The notes beneath the pieces are model-generated. The model had not been told where the DNA came from. It worked only from the letters and a program-made list of their open reading frames with translations, and did no database searches. From Epichloe hybrida (Eukaryota; Ascomycota; Sordariomycetes; Hypocreales; Clavicipitaceae), in contig JAFEKR010000009.1 in NCBI GenBank assembly GCA_019022495.1, positions 372,001 to 436,000 on the forward strand: a stretch of DNA of 64,000 nucleotides. Direction: 5' to 3'. Positions 46,133 to 57,901 of the stretch are shown piece by piece (the first letter of the stretch is position 1; every line of letters starts with the position of its first letter). Position numbers and translations under genes: made by a program.

Positions 46133-47746
46133 TCACTTGTCGTCTTTGTACTTCCATTCCGCGCGACGGTGCAAATAATGGTCCTTGCTCTTGATGGCCT
46201 GCCAGATGCCGTAGAGCCCACCGACAGGCCACCTGGTCTTGAGGGATTGCCTCGCCTTCTCGCGCTCCTCCCGCGCGGCGTCGACGTCGATTCGGACCTT
46301 GTCATGCACGGTGGGCAGCGTCGTGGCGTGGTACTTTTCGCGCAGGCCGTGGTACCAGCCGCGGTTCTTGTCGTAGACGCGCCAGAAGTCGTCGTCGTCG
46401 TAGTACGTGTGGGCGTACAGCCACTTCCTGCCGCCCAGCTCGACGAGCTTGTCCTCGAGGGCGCGGTTCTTGGCGACGAAGTCGTCGTGGTCGGCGGGGC
46501 CCCATCCCCAGAGGCCGATGTTGAGAAAGTCCTTGGGCGCCGTGGATCCGTCGGGAGCCGTCTCCGTCTCCCCCGTGTAAGGGTGGAAGGTCGGGGGAAG
46601 GGTCTGCCTCAGGGGGCACAGCTAGAGAGGCCAGATGTTGAACGTGTCGGTGGCGTAGCTTACGAACTCGGAGGCCCGGGAGTAGGGGAGGCCGAGATCC
46701 TGGACGACGAAGCGCGCCGATTCGCCCGAGGCGTGGAGCGCGCGGTACAGCATGCGGGTGTGCGTGAAGTCGTCGAGGAGCCAGCGGGTGAAGCTGTTGA
46801 ACGGCACGTACTTGAAGTATGTCCATCCCTGGGCGCCGACCCAGAAGCCCGCGCGGTCGTACCGGAAGAGGTATTCTGCCAGGGGGATGTAGTCGACGAC
46901 GGACGAAGACGACGACGACGGGCCGCTGGTCGTGGTCGTGGTCGTGGACGAGCATGATGGTGACGACAAGGATGCGGGAGAGGGCTGGTGGTGGTGGTGG
47001 TCCATCATCGTCTTTTCCTTGACGTGCAGGTAGTACCACGGGTCGCGGGCCTTGCTGAACGTCTGGACTCTGGCATCGGCGGGCTTCTCGTCCGTCATTG
47101 TTCCCGTGATGATGACGCCGTGGTCCTTGGAGAACAGGATGCCGTCCACGTAGTCGTTCTCCGGGTTCTGCGTCTCGAGACGCACCTTGTCGACGGCCTC
47201 GGCCACACTGCCCGTGCGATGATATGTCGTTCGCACAAACTTCTTGGCCTCGATCAGCTGGAGCTCCATGAGGGTCGTGACGCCCAGGGTCCCCACGGCC
47301 CCGGCGGCGCCTCGGAACAGATCTGGCCTCTCCTCCTTGGACGCCCTCACGACGTCGCCGTTGCCCAGAACCATCTCAACATGGTTGATCGTGTCGTTGA
47401 AGAAGCCGTGCCGGAAGGAGCTGCTTTCGCCGGCCGTCCCGGCGTAGCCACCACCGGCGGTGATGCCGGGGAACTCCATCACCACGGGGGGCACGAGGCC
47501 GTGGCGCAGCGTCGATTCCACGAGCTTGTCCATGGGGACGTTGGGCTCGACGAGAGCTGTGCGCGTGGCGCGGTCGACGCCGATGACATTGGACAGGGCG
47601 CTGATGTCGACGACGCGGGCGCCGGGACGGGGACGTGGTCGTGAGCTGTTGGTAGAGCCGTGGAAGATGCGGTAGCTTTCTTTCCTGTCGAAGAAGCCGC
47701 GGACGGCGGCGGCAATCTTGCCCACGGCTTGCTTGTGGCGCTCCAT
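46133..47746 (-). pseudogene. DHCR24-like FAD-binding oxidoreductase with in-frame stop
   Basis: One uninterrupted frame of 538 codons runs from ATG at 47746 to TGA at 46133, except for TAG at codon 375 (46622-46624). Before it are a PCMH-type FAD domain (HGSTNSSR at 30-36; PGITAGGGYAGTAGESSSFR at about 93-112) and FVSYATDTFNIWPL. After it the same frame continues LCPLR, HPYTGE, NIGLWGWG, ELGGRKWLYAHTYYDDDDFW, LREKYHATTLP and HDKVRIDV, the conserved C-terminal part of delta24-sterol reductase (DHCR24/Diminuto) proteins. The family has Trp at the stop, so TGG to TAG is the likely change, either a true nonsense allele or a sequence error. A His/Ser/Thr low-complexity insert lies at about 250-282. 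Without the C-terminal half the enzyme is probably inactive. There are no introns. Confidence 0.82.
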
Positions 47747-48168
47747 TGTGGTCTGGGGGCCTTTTTTTTTTTTTTTTTTGAAGAGGGACGAACGAGGTCA
47801 AACTGCATGTGGGGATGGATGCATTTTCCGCCTCACGTGTGGGATGCAGCAAATGTTCAGATAATATGCCACCAGACGAGCGATTGCCAGGGCAGGAAGA
47901 CTCGACCATTGGGTATTCCTGGTCCAGTGGATTTTTACCTAGCTCTGGTGCTCGTGCAATTATCTGATATTCAAAAGCATGCCTAATTCTTGTCACTCGA
48001 ATGGGAACAGAAGTAAGTCTTGGAGACTTCGACGCGTCAGCTCCGATTGCGATCCTAGGCTCAACCAACGCTTGGCCCATTTGACACGAGGAACAAAAGA
48101 AGATTACGAATGAGATGGATGGTTTTTCACAAGGGAGATACGACAAAAATGAACAACGAGAATCTCTA
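47747..48168. other. Upstream of the oxidoreductase
   Basis: This is the promoter side of the minus-strand oxidoreductase. It has an 18-base T tract at 47762-47779 directly upstream of its start, so an A tract in the leader. No other feature is supported. Confidence 0.5.
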
Positions 48169-48242
48169 CTCCTCCGGAAAGGCTCGAACTTTCAACCTCC
48201 TGATTAACAGTCAGACGCGCTAGCCAATTGCGCCACAGAGGA
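48169..48242 (-). tRNA. tRNA-Asn (GUU anticodon)
   Basis: A 74-base cloverleaf on the minus strand. Acceptor TCCTCTG pairs with CGGAGGA (with one T-G), D stem GCGC/GCGC, anticodon stem TCTGA/TCAGG with loop CTGTTAA (anticodon GTT, plus-strand 48206-48208), a five-base variable loop, and T stem GAAAG/CTTTC around TTCGAGC. The discriminator base is G. No intron. The T-A first acceptor pair differs from the usual G-C but the fold is complete. Confidence 0.9.
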
Positions 48243-48689
48243 ATTCCTGTTCTAACGGCACGAAATTGTGCAATAAGACCAAAGACAAAAAAAAAAAAAA
48301 AATAAGAGCTCATGTCCAGTTCACGCTTCGAGGTCTTTCTCAGTCTTTCCAATTAGTCGGGCCTTGTATGTATTTTGCTTACTTCATATCAATTTCAATG
48401 GACACAATTTCTATTTTCGGATTGGTATCTTCTGCTGAGAGCTATGGATTATGTAGTTCGACTCGAGTAAGAAATAAAAATAGAGGCGCTGGAACAAGCA
48501 AAGATTATATTACTGTCAATCACGCTTGGGGCACCACGCTCCGTCATTTCGAAGACAAGCCGTTCACGCCACCCGAATGATGCATGTCCCTGTCAGCCAC
48601 TTATGTGACTCGTACATGTAAATCTCACACAGTGCAAAAAGCGTGTAGTCCGTACATGTTGCGAATGCATGCACATGCATCCACCCACC
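48243..48689. other. Intergenic region
   Basis: Non-coding, with a 16-base A tract (48287-48302). It separates the tRNA from the 3' end of the minus-strand hydrolase. No gene is supported. Confidence 0.5.
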
Positions 48690-50332
48690 CTACAGCTTAG
48701 CATTATTCGGTATCCAAGCCTTGGTCTCGGCCACAGCATCCACAACCCTCTGCCTGAACGTCTCACCCGACACATGGCAGAGCTGGTCAAACTCCAGGGG
48801 CGTCTCCTCCAGCGTCTTGGCCGAAACCGTCGTCGCACTCGAGACCAGGCTCCGCGGGTCCTCCACAGCCCGTTGGATGAAGCCCGCCCAGCTTGCCATG
48901 CAGCGCTTCGACTCGGCCAGGTTGAGCAGCGTCATGGCAAAGCAGTGCGGCATGGCCTCGTACTCCTCAAACACCATGGTCACGCCGTCCCTCCAGAGCT
49001 TCTGCGCCATGAACTTGTTCTCGTACGCCAGTCTTTCCCACCCTGCGCAGAAATACACGGGCGGAAACCCGGCGGTCCAGTCCCTCCTCATGACGGGCGA
49101 CACCAGCGGGTGCGTCATCAGGTCGTCGGCCGCATACATGTACTTACGCGGCGGGCTCGCCGGCCATATCGCGCACGGTTCGAGACCCTCGCGGCCCATG
49201 TCTCCCGGGGAGCAGAGGTAGTCGAATGCCTCTGGGGTTTTGCCATAGTGCGGCCCCGAGCCGTGGGCAATGTCCAGCCACGGGGAGTTGCAGGCCGTTG
49301 CGGCGGGGATGGGAATCTCGCGCTCCTCGCCGTGCCACACGATGTGCTCGCCCGTGCGATTCAAATCGACAATGACTTGGATCAAGGCCATGGTCAGGTT
49401 GCCTCCGGCACTAAACACACCCAAAACAAAGAGCAGCACACGTGTCAGTATATATATATATTTGGGGGGGTTCTTGTGGCTTGGTGTTGTATGATCATGC
49501 GACGGCACGGGAAAGAAAGAGCCGGGAGGAAACAAGGGGAAAACTTCTCTTACCTGTCTCCGGCAATGACCATGTGCTCCGGCTTCACGGGCTCATGAAA
49601 CGACCCCGGGGGCGGGTAAAGCAGCGTCAGGTATGCCACCAGGCAGTCGAGAAGCGAGGCCGGAAAAGGGTTCTGCGGCACCAATCTGTATCGCACGGAG
49701 AATCCTCGCCCACCAGTGCTCTTGGCCAGCTTCTTCACCGTAGGTCGATGTGTGGACGGGTCCAGGAACGCGTGTCCTCCGCCATGGAGGTACAGGATCG
49801 TCGTCGGGGCCCTCGTCTCCTTGACGAGCTCGTCATATTTCTCCTTTTCTGACATGTCGGGCTGCGCCTCGTCGTCTTTCGCGCCGGCTCTGTATCCCGT
49901 CCACTCGCCATACACTGGGACAAGGTCGGGGACGTTGATGACGGGAGCAGGCACATCCGGGTTGTTGAGTGCTTCAATCGCCTTCCCCAGAGCTGCCTTG
50001 ACCGACTCGGACTCTGGCGGCACGGGAGCCGTGTACTGGCTGATCCACATGCGCCCCTTGATGGGCAACTTGGGCAATGTGCGGGCCTGGATTTTGGTAA
50101 AGGTTCTGCTTCTGCCGTCCTTGGGAGCAATCAAGGTCCGGAGAAAGGCCACTGTTAATGCGCTGCGCAGATCGTTGTACGGCGACGTCTCTGAGAAGTT
50201 GAGGGAGTGTGAGAGGGAGACCCGCGCAAGGAGTGGGATATACGTCACGGCGAACCAGAACATTGACGATACTGGTGGGCGCTTCGGTGACTGAGGGACA
50301 GGTTGTTCGATTGGCGACGAGGAGCCCGCCAT
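48690..50332 (-). CDS. Alpha/beta hydrolase (HSL/GDXG-like)
   Basis: The gene has two exons on the minus strand, 50332-49554 and 49410-48690, giving 499 residues. The intron (143 bp, GTAAG...TTTAG) cuts the Ser codon of the nucleophile motif, and splicing restores GDSAGGN at about residues 258-264. An HGGGH oxyanion motif is at about 183-187, and late segments FPPVYFCAGWERL and YEAMPHCFA should supply the acid and His of the triad. The fold is that of the hormone-sensitive-lipase-like esterase family (alpha/beta hydrolase 3). An N-terminal extension of about 180 residues contains a hydrophobic stretch. The start at 50332 is the first ATG in frame and has a good context (AGCATGGC). The substrate is unknown; esterase or arylacetamide-deacetylase-like activity is the default. 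It stands alone. Confidence 0.85.
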
Positions 50333-51171
50333 GCTAGTTGTGGTGGTGGTGACGGTGAAAGATGATGTCAAGACTTGTGATACGCTTTAGCCACGGGACC
50401 TTGAGTATGTCCCTGTATCTTTTGGCTTCAGAAATGGATATACTTGTATGCGAAGGATCAAAGGGGTGTGATGTCGAGGCGTGTTTTGCGTCTCCGTCTA
50501 CTACATGTAAAAAGAGACTGGAAGCTGACATCATCTGGACGACTTCGGCATGCCCTTCCAAGACCCCCCCCCCCGGTGGATCACCGGACTAGGGGCATTG
50601 CGGAGGTCAGGGGGGCAGTTTGTGGAGATTTTCGGTGCTGCCGGCCACTGGTGGGGGTCAAGCCTGGTTGAATCGGCGCTGGGAAAGGCACCGAACCCCG
50701 CCCGTCCTTCGTCGATGCCGAGGCTGTGTGACTCGGGGTTTCATCCTGATATGGACAAGCCACGACAGCATCCGGACTTCGGCCGACGATGTGCCACTGA
50801 TGCATTTTGATGCATCAACGCGTCTTACGGTTGCTACTCTGAGTGATCAAATCTTTATGAACTGGGGTTCTTGGGCGTTATCGTGCATGTTAGTCGAATG
50901 AGATAGATACATATCCTTTTGGTCACAAAGTTTTGCCAACTCCCTTCCGATTATTATATTACACAAAGATGGCTTCTTCTCTTCAAAAATTATTACAGAG
51001 CGGTCACCGAGTAGGACAATTGAACTTCGCCCACATGTGTCCACTTACCTCAAGTCCATCATACATGCAGGAGCGACCTTGCCTTCACTTATTCCCTCTT
51101 CCGAATGAAGCTAGCTCCTTAGCCCACGGTGTGCTATGTTGGTAATTGATGCGCTATGGGATTATACAGGC
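50333..51171. other. Intergenic region
   Basis: Non-coding region upstream of the hydrolase and downstream of PEX14 (both minus strand). It has an 11-base C tract (50564-50574) and short spurious frames. No supported gene. Confidence 0.5.
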
Positions 51172-52398
51172 TCAAGAATTGCTGCCAGCATCCTTGCTGC
51201 TCTCAGAGTCCTTGGCAGCAGAGGAGCTTGATGCCGCAGCTGCCATTTGCCAGGCGGGAATTGACGCCTTAGTTGTGGCGCCTCCACTCGAGAAAGTAGA
51301 TGGCCTGTTGAAAGTGCTCTGTGCGATACTTTTGGGTGGTTCAACAGGCACTGGCGGGGTGGTGCTGGAACTTTCTGGGACAGACTCAACAGTCGGCGCA
51401 GTTGGTGTAGTAGAACGGCTGGTGGCGAGGGTGCCTCCGGGTTGGCGAGTGTGGTTGCTGGTCGTGGCCGGCGAGGAGCTCGGAGCCATTCTCTGCGAAA
51501 CGAGCGTCTTCAGGCTTGTGAGTTCATTGTTGATCTCGAACAATCGGTTGTCGGTGAGGCTCTTCTGATTATCCATCGCCTTGGGAATTGCGTCTTTCAA
51601 GGCCTGTACTTCGTCCCGGATGCGCTGGGCATCATCCTCCCGACGGCGATTTGCAGACTTGAGATCAGCCATGACAGTCTCAAGCTCCTCAATGGCTGAG
51701 TCTAATTTCTCAGTTCTCTGCTGCTCTGCGTCCTTGAGAGATGCCGTGTCCTTGGCTAGTTGTTCTACCAGCGCAAACGCCTTGTCGAACTGTTCCTCTA
51801 TCGACTTCTTGTCCTGCTCCAATCTTTCGGGTGTTGGCGGCGCAATCAGAGGGTACACATATCGCTATTCCAACTTTGTTAACACGCGACTCAAACCAAA
51901 CCTTTTTTAGAGGAATAAGTACCTTGCTTAGCGAGTACAGGCCGTAGCTGATTCCACTGACGACAGTAGCCATGATGAACCAGTCTCGCCAATCTCTGCG
52001 CGGAATCGACGGCGGAGGCTGCCATGCCTGCTGTGCATATGGTGGATAGTACTGCTGAGGAGGTCCGGAAGGAGGGCCATATTGTGCGGTTGAGGGGGCT
52101 GGACCGCCGCCAACACGGGCGAGGGCAACATTGATCTCCTCTTGTGTTAGGTTTTTCGATCGAAGAAATGATATTTTGTTCTCGACAGTAGACGAGGCAA
52201 CGCTGGGATCTTGCAAGACTTTAGGATGTGTTAGCGCAATCGCATTGCCAAGAGAGCTGTTTGTCGCTTCATCGGTATAAACTGACATTGTGCCTGGGAC
52301 GAATGATTAGCATCCTGAACGTTTGATCGTATGTATGTGCTTGAGAGGAAAGCGAGATAACTTACGGCAGACGCCACCAGATCCTCGCGAATCGCCAT
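51172..52398 (-). CDS. PEX14: Peroxisomal membrane protein PEX14 (docking factor)
   Basis: The gene has three exons on the minus strand: 52398-52362, 52218-51923 and 51864-51172, giving 341 residues. PEX14 forms the docking complex for PEX5/PEX7-cargo on the peroxisome membrane. The N-terminal domain reads MAIREDLVASAV, then LQDPSVASSTVENKISFLRS and KNLTQEEINVALARV, which is the PEX5/PEX19-binding helix bundle. A Pro/Tyr/Gln-rich linker is followed by the membrane span FIMATVVSGISYGLYSLSK (about 92-110), then a coiled coil (about 120-230) and a Ser/Thr/Pro-rich tail. The first donor is the uncertain point: a strong GTAAGT at 52365 would break the frame, while GTTATC four bases on keeps it, so exon 1 is 37 nt. 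The second intron is 58 bp. It is divergent from NDC80. Confidence 0.88.
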
Positions 52399-52973
52399 GA
52401 TAAAAGCTGGGATTTCCTGGCTTTTCTCACGGCCGCATCACCAAGCGGAAATGAAGAGATTGAGTTGTGTTTCGCAGGCCAGCGACTGAAATACGTTCTT
52501 CATGCGGAGTGGAAGAAGTCCTGCTGAGCCGACATGTTGCTGCTGGAAAGACCTGCGTCCGGCCAGAGTGGAGTGGAGCTCTGGGGGTGGCTGACTCCGC
52601 CGCCGTCCTGGAGCCGAGGCAGCTCAAATGGTTTGTCGATGGCAGTTTTCGGTGGAGCAACGCGAGACCCACTTCTTCATTTCTCAGGCTAGTCAGTCAC
52701 GTGCATGCTCGCCAAAATTGCCATGATCGAATAGCCCCACTTGCGGCCATGGCAGCAGACTTGTAGCCAATCGTGCTTCTACTATCGCCGGTTTGTTTAC
52801 TTTCCAACGGGGCAACACAACCTTCGTCTTCTCGAGGATCGTCACAGTACTTCACTGCTTGCAACGTGACTACCGGTTCGACGTCACTCGAAAAATAAAA
52901 ATCCCTTGCTTCGCGCATAACTTGCTGAAGGCGCTTTTGTTGCTGCTCAGCCATCAGTACACGCGTGTTGACC
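52399..52973. promoter_or_regulatory. Bidirectional promoter region of PEX14 and NDC80
   Basis: The two genes start 575 bp apart and face away from each other, so this stretch should hold both promoters and 5' leaders. No TATA box is evident. Open frames crossing it on either strand are not supported by homology. Confidence 0.5.
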
Positions 52974-55320
52974 ATGTCCCAAGACGCGGGCTTGTGGAGT
53001 GTTCGCAGGCCAAGAGAGGTAAGCGTATCTGTCGCTAGAAGCAGAAGCAATGTTTTGCGATCCAGATTCGTCGCATCGCCATCCAGAGCTGACCCAACCA
53101 TCGCGTAGGCACTTGGAGGCATTGGAATAAACACGGGAATCCCACCGCCTGGCTCGACCATGAAGCGCACAAATTCCAACCAAAATGGCCATGTCCGCTC
53201 GGTATCGGGGTCTAGGCAATCCCTCGCCATGTCAAGGCCAAGTCAGCCCATGTTTCAACGAACTTCTTCGGGGACAAATCTCACAGACATTGGCCTATCC
53301 TCTGTGAAAAGGTCCTCATCCCACCCAAAAGGCGCGTTCAACAACAACGTGCTTCAGACGCCCGGCATGACCAGAATGTCTTCAGATGCAGAGAGACGCA
53401 GCAGTGTTTATAGACCGAGGCAATCGACTGCAGGAGGCGTGAGCAGCCACCAGAGCTTCTTCCAGACGACTCTACAACCAGCTGGTGTGCCCAAGGACCC
53501 CCGTCCGTTGAAGGATCGATCGTTTCAACAAAGGATGGGACAGGAGCTGATGGAATACATGACTCAAAATGATTTTGAGATGCAGATGGGATATGTACTA
53601 TCACCGAACGTCATGAAATCCCCCACGCAGAAAGATTTCAACTACATGTTCCAGTGGCTGTACCACCGCATCGACCCAAACCACCGATTCCTGAAAAACA
53701 TCGACCAAGAGGTTCCGCCGATCTTGAAGCAGCTTAGGTATCCATTCGAGAGGAGCATCACCAAGAGCCAGCTGGCCGCGGTGGGTGGTCAAAATTGGAG
53801 CACCTTTTTGGGTCTTTTGTATTGGATGATGCAGTTGGCGCAAATGCTGGATGGCTATGTCGGCAACAGATACATTGATGCCTGCCTGGATGTTGGGGTG
53901 GATGTCAGTGGCGACCATATTATTTTCAACTTTCTCAGCACTGCGTATAGAGACTGGCTAGCCATGGATGAGGATATGGGCGACGAGGACGCCGAGCGAA
54001 TTCTCGCGCCCCATGTTGATGCCATGGCGAAAGAGTTCGAACATTCAAACGCCAAATATGTTTCCGAACTCGAGATGCTCGAAGCTGAGAATGCGAGATT
54101 GCAGAAGGAAATCGAGGATTTGGAAAAGTCTACACCCGATCCGGCCGTTCTGGATGATCATTTCAAGATTATGGAAGAGGACAAGGTCAAGTTTGAAGAA
54201 TACAATACTCTGGCTCTACAGAGGTCCGAAAAATACGAAAGTCGAATCACCGTGCTGCAAGAGGAGCTGGATAAGTTGGCGGCGGAGCTGAAAGAAGCCG
54301 AGGATGAAAGACGTGGGCTCCAAAAGGCGGTTGACGCACAGGGCATCAGCATGCAGGATATTGACCGCATGAACTCTGAGCGAGATCGACTTCAGAAAGG
54401 CACTGAGTCTGCTAGCCAGAGACTCGACGAGATTAAGAAGAAGGTCACGGAGAAGGAGTCAGAGGCCAGCTACAAACTAGAGGAGCTCGAACGCTTGGTA
54501 GACAAGTACAACACACTTGCCTACCAAATAGCCGTCATCCCGCCCACTGCGGCAAATGCCAGAGGAAGGGACTATGAACTCCAGGTTACGATCAACGAGG
54601 ACTCTGATTTCACATCGACGAATCTCAACACCTCCAGGAACATGTCACCATCCGCCGAGCGGCTCTTGGTGGATGCCACAACAGGGTACCAGCCAGGCCA
54701 TATCCTGAACCTGGATCTTCGAGGCCAGATTCGAAGCAACTTCCTCACTCTGCGCAAGGAGATTTCAGAAAGACGAAGTGCCGCGATGGATGATATGATG
54801 AAGGACCACGATTTGCTTGATGGGATTAAGGAGGCCATCGAAGACAAGCGCAACGAAGTCGAGGCTCTGGAGCACCGCGTTCGCGCCGCCGAAGAAGAAT
54901 ATGAGAAGACGAAAGAAGTCACAACAGCCCAGAAGATGGGATCAGATGCACAAATTGAGAAGATGGAGAAGGAGCTATCCAGAATGCGAGCTGGCCTGTC
55001 TGAATCCGTCCAGCTTCTTGAGCAACGCGAAATCAATACCACTATAGAGTAAGTCTCATCAAGACGGCGAATTCTGCAAGCTCAACTCAACTCAACTAAC
55101 AATTCGATTTTGCAGGCACGAGCAGCTTGTTCTCAGAGCCAACTCTCTCCGTGAAGAGCTGCACACCGAGATTGATCGCATGCTCAACGACATAATCAAG
55201 TTCAAGATCCACGTCCAGAAGAACCTGGACGACTATGAAGGGTTTGTGGCAGATGAACTCGAAAGGGAACTGGGCGTGGACGACGGCAGAGATGATACCC
55301 GAGCGATGGATATGTCGTAA
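52974..55320 (+). CDS. NDC80: Kinetochore protein NDC80 (HEC1)
   Basis: The gene has three exons: 52974-53018, 53109-55048 and 55116-55320, giving 729 residues. Exon 1 is only 45 nt, [15 protein letters not shown], a match to the conserved fungal NDC80 N-terminus. It joins [20 protein letters not shown] in frame through a 90-bp intron. NDC80 is the microtubule-binding subunit of the kinetochore NDC80 complex (with NUF2, SPC24, SPC25). A Ser/Arg-rich unstructured tail is followed by the calponin-homology head (about 130-270; [44 protein letters not shown]). Two long coiled-coil stretches (about 310-490 and 560-700) are separated by a loop. The second intron (67 bp) restores GAG across the junction. 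The tail is acidic and ends MDMS. Length is close to the fungal norm. Confidence 0.95.
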
Positions 55321-56270
55321 GATGGGGCGGTGAGGTAATACAAGCCTTTGCGGCCTGCATAGTGGTGTTGTTTTGGACTTTTGGCAAAAAATGATGTTCT
55401 TTTCGAAGCGTTGGAGACTGGGGTTTGATATTTCGAGCGTGACTGGTTGAGATACCACTTGATTTGGCCACGAATTATGATGACAATAATATGAAAGCTT
55501 ATTCACCAATGGCGTTGTGTGCGGGTTTATTGCATGGGTGGCATATCTTGTGGCTCATGGGAGACTGTTTGAAGAATGGAAAGTCTATCATTCATTGTTG
55601 AGTACAAGCCATGCAAGTTATATTAACCTACTAGGGGGCTTCCTCTTACTATATTATAGGGCATGTACTACCTATAACCCCTGTAACTAACTGACTGACT
55701 GACTGACTGACGAATTGACGAATTGACGAACTGACGAAAGTCTTCTGTCGGGTCGATTTCGAATGTCTGTGGTGGCATAGCTACTGTCGCTTCAAGACCG
55801 CGCACTATGGTTCCTCATATAGCGGCTAACTCAAATTGGTCAAGCCAGTCTTTGCTTGGCGTTTTGCAAGCTTTTCTCAAAAAACCATGAATATCTATCA
55901 TGTGTTCTCGCCAGCTAAAGAGTGTCCATCCTGGCCCGATTGGCGTTACTTGATGATCAAAATCGTCGCTGTCTTGGTGAACTTCAAACCTTGTCAAGGG
56001 CTGCGGCCAGTCCCTGCCTGGCAACAACAACAACAACGACGACGACGACAACCTACCATGCCTACTATGCTGCCCAAGCGCGTCATCCCGGGGACTCTAC
56101 AGAGCCGTGCACCGGATCGAGGACGCGCCCTCCATCATCCTCTGCAGGAACGAGCCAGCCGTGCGACACGCCGCCCAGGCGACACTCACATGGACGATAC
56201 TCATCCTCTTCTTCTTCCCGACAGCGCGCTGCTACTCCAACTTTTTCCCGTCCAGCGCAGGTCTGCTTAG
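55321..56270. other. Intergenic region with a short tandem repeat
   Basis: This is the 3' flank of NDC80. At 55683-55738 an (ACTG)n run passes into ACGAATTG units. Further on are CAA/GAC trinucleotide repeats (56020-56050). Frames crossing 55815-56300 are low-complexity and unsupported. Confidence 0.5.
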
Positions 56271-57119
56271 TGAACTCGGCGGGCTGTTTCCATGGCCTCA
56301 TCTTCAGTTAGGTGAAGTGGCGAGTCAAAAACCATGGTCCTTGATCCAGGAGTCTACCACGTTCAAGTCGGTAACTTCAGCTGTTCTGAAACGCGTCGCG
56401 CGTTTTTGTGCTCGTGCTCAAGGATTGCGAATATTCACATTTGTAGTGTCCAGACTTTGTGAGCGAATTGGCCAGAGGGCGGGCTACCCTTGGGCGACCC
56501 CGGATCAGACATGATCCTTGGAAAGTCTTGCACTGAATCCTGTTAAATAGTGAATACTGCTTTCCTAATGATATTGTCTCTGCATTGTTTTGAATACCTA
56601 GCCAGGGCGAGAGACGTGAGAGGTAGAGTTGTGGGAGTAGGTAGGTACTTACATAAGGATCAGAGAAATTGTTTCTTGGTGTGAGTGACGGCGTTTTTGG
56701 CAAGATTCTTTTGGGAGATTTTGTGAGGCGCCATGCACGCACCGACGTGGCCCACAGGACATGGCGCGGCGACAGGTCTTGAGAGTAATTGTAAGGTGCA
56801 ATGTTAGCAGCGGCTAGCATTGACGGATCTTTTGGTCTATTGGGGAATTCCAGGGTGGCAAAGAGTGATCAGAAGAGAAGATGATGTAGAATTGCTATCT
56901 AGGAATTCCCGAATCTAACAGAGAGAAAAAGGGAAGCTATTATAAGCTTCAAATCTATTAACCAGTGAATCTAGGTCTTCAAACGAAGCCTACGATGAAA
57001 ACACAATAACAAACGCGATGCGGGGCGATGCGGGAAGCTGCATCATCAAACGAAGAGGGGATGACAAGAGTGGTGCCTCAAATTTGAGGCTACGATGTGA
57101 GGCTTTGATATCCTCAACA
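56271..57119. repeat. Dispersed repeat, copy 1 (unclassified element)
   Basis: Shared blocks with 62052-62998 include TGAACTCGGCGGGCTGTT at the left end, CATGGTCCTT-ATCCAGGAGTC, GTGTCCAGACTT, GGGCTACCCTTGG, a right-hand block with CTTCAAATCTATTAAC and GAATCTAGGTCTTCAAACG, and the right end CCTCAACA. The middle differs between copies. The TG...CA ends are LTR-like, but no target duplication is visible. It is not RIP-mutated, unlike the transposons in the AT-rich blocks, and has no ORF. Confidence 0.65.
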
Positions 57120-57901
57120 CAACCCATGCAAGTGATGTGTTGGCAGCACTGTCTGCGGCGTTTTGTATAGTTTCCTGCATCTTCCTCAAGCACAGCCGTG
57201 CAGAAGTCCAGAGATGAACACGGATGCGGAGGGCGTCAAGTCCATCCCCTCTATTGGTTGAAACGAGGAAAGCATGCCGTGTTGGGGAACGAACCTGTGG
57301 CGTTGGAGGTTGCCAAACGATGGGGTTTCAAGCCTTGGCCGACAAGCCTGCATCTGCATCGTGCGTGTCATGTACAGAAGCCGTATCACCAATCGTCAAT
57401 GGTACTCGAGAATTCAATAGATGCTGCATCTTGTGAGCGGCCGATTGACGAAGAGCAAAACTAAACCAGGCTCTGACGAGTTGGTCTGCGTTGTGGCCTT
57501 CGTGGATATATGCGAGGCTTTGTCCTTTGCAGGGGTCTCTTGTCGCACTACTACTGACCGAGGATTTCGGATTATGAATATATCACATCAAAGGGCGATT
57601 TCCAACCTGGTGTCTCATTCTTACGCATCCTAGATTCTTCATTTTCACCCATCATCTCTGCCATTGCTTCCAATTTTGACCAGCGCCATCACGTCCGGAG
57701 CCGTGAAAGCTCTGAAGTATATATGATATATGGCACAAGCTCAACAAGAAAGGCTCGAATTTCGACCACAAAGTGGCTGAGCAAATTATCCAAGACACTG
57801 TGACCTATTTTTCTAAATAGATAATACAAAGGCGCTGCTTAAAGAATCAAGATTCGGGCAAGTCCTTACACCGCTTCGTTTTGAAATTCTCTAGCCGGGG
57901 A
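57120..57901. other. Intergenic region
   Basis: Non-coding stretch between the dispersed repeat and the 3' end of the minus-strand kinase. Short frames at 57198-57633 lack recognisable homology. Confidence 0.45.

Noticed and set aside
46169..47644. Val/Asp/Gly-rich plus-strand ORFs of 200-260 residues
   Set aside because: They are mirror frames of the GC-rich minus-strand oxidoreductase, which has clear family motifs.
50371..50371. Start at 50371 for the alpha/beta hydrolase
   Set aside because: That codon is TTG; the first in-frame ATG with good context is at 50332.
53160..53162. ATG at 53160 as the NDC80 start
   Set aside because: An upstream 45-nt exon encodes the conserved N-terminus and splices in frame, so 53160 is internal.
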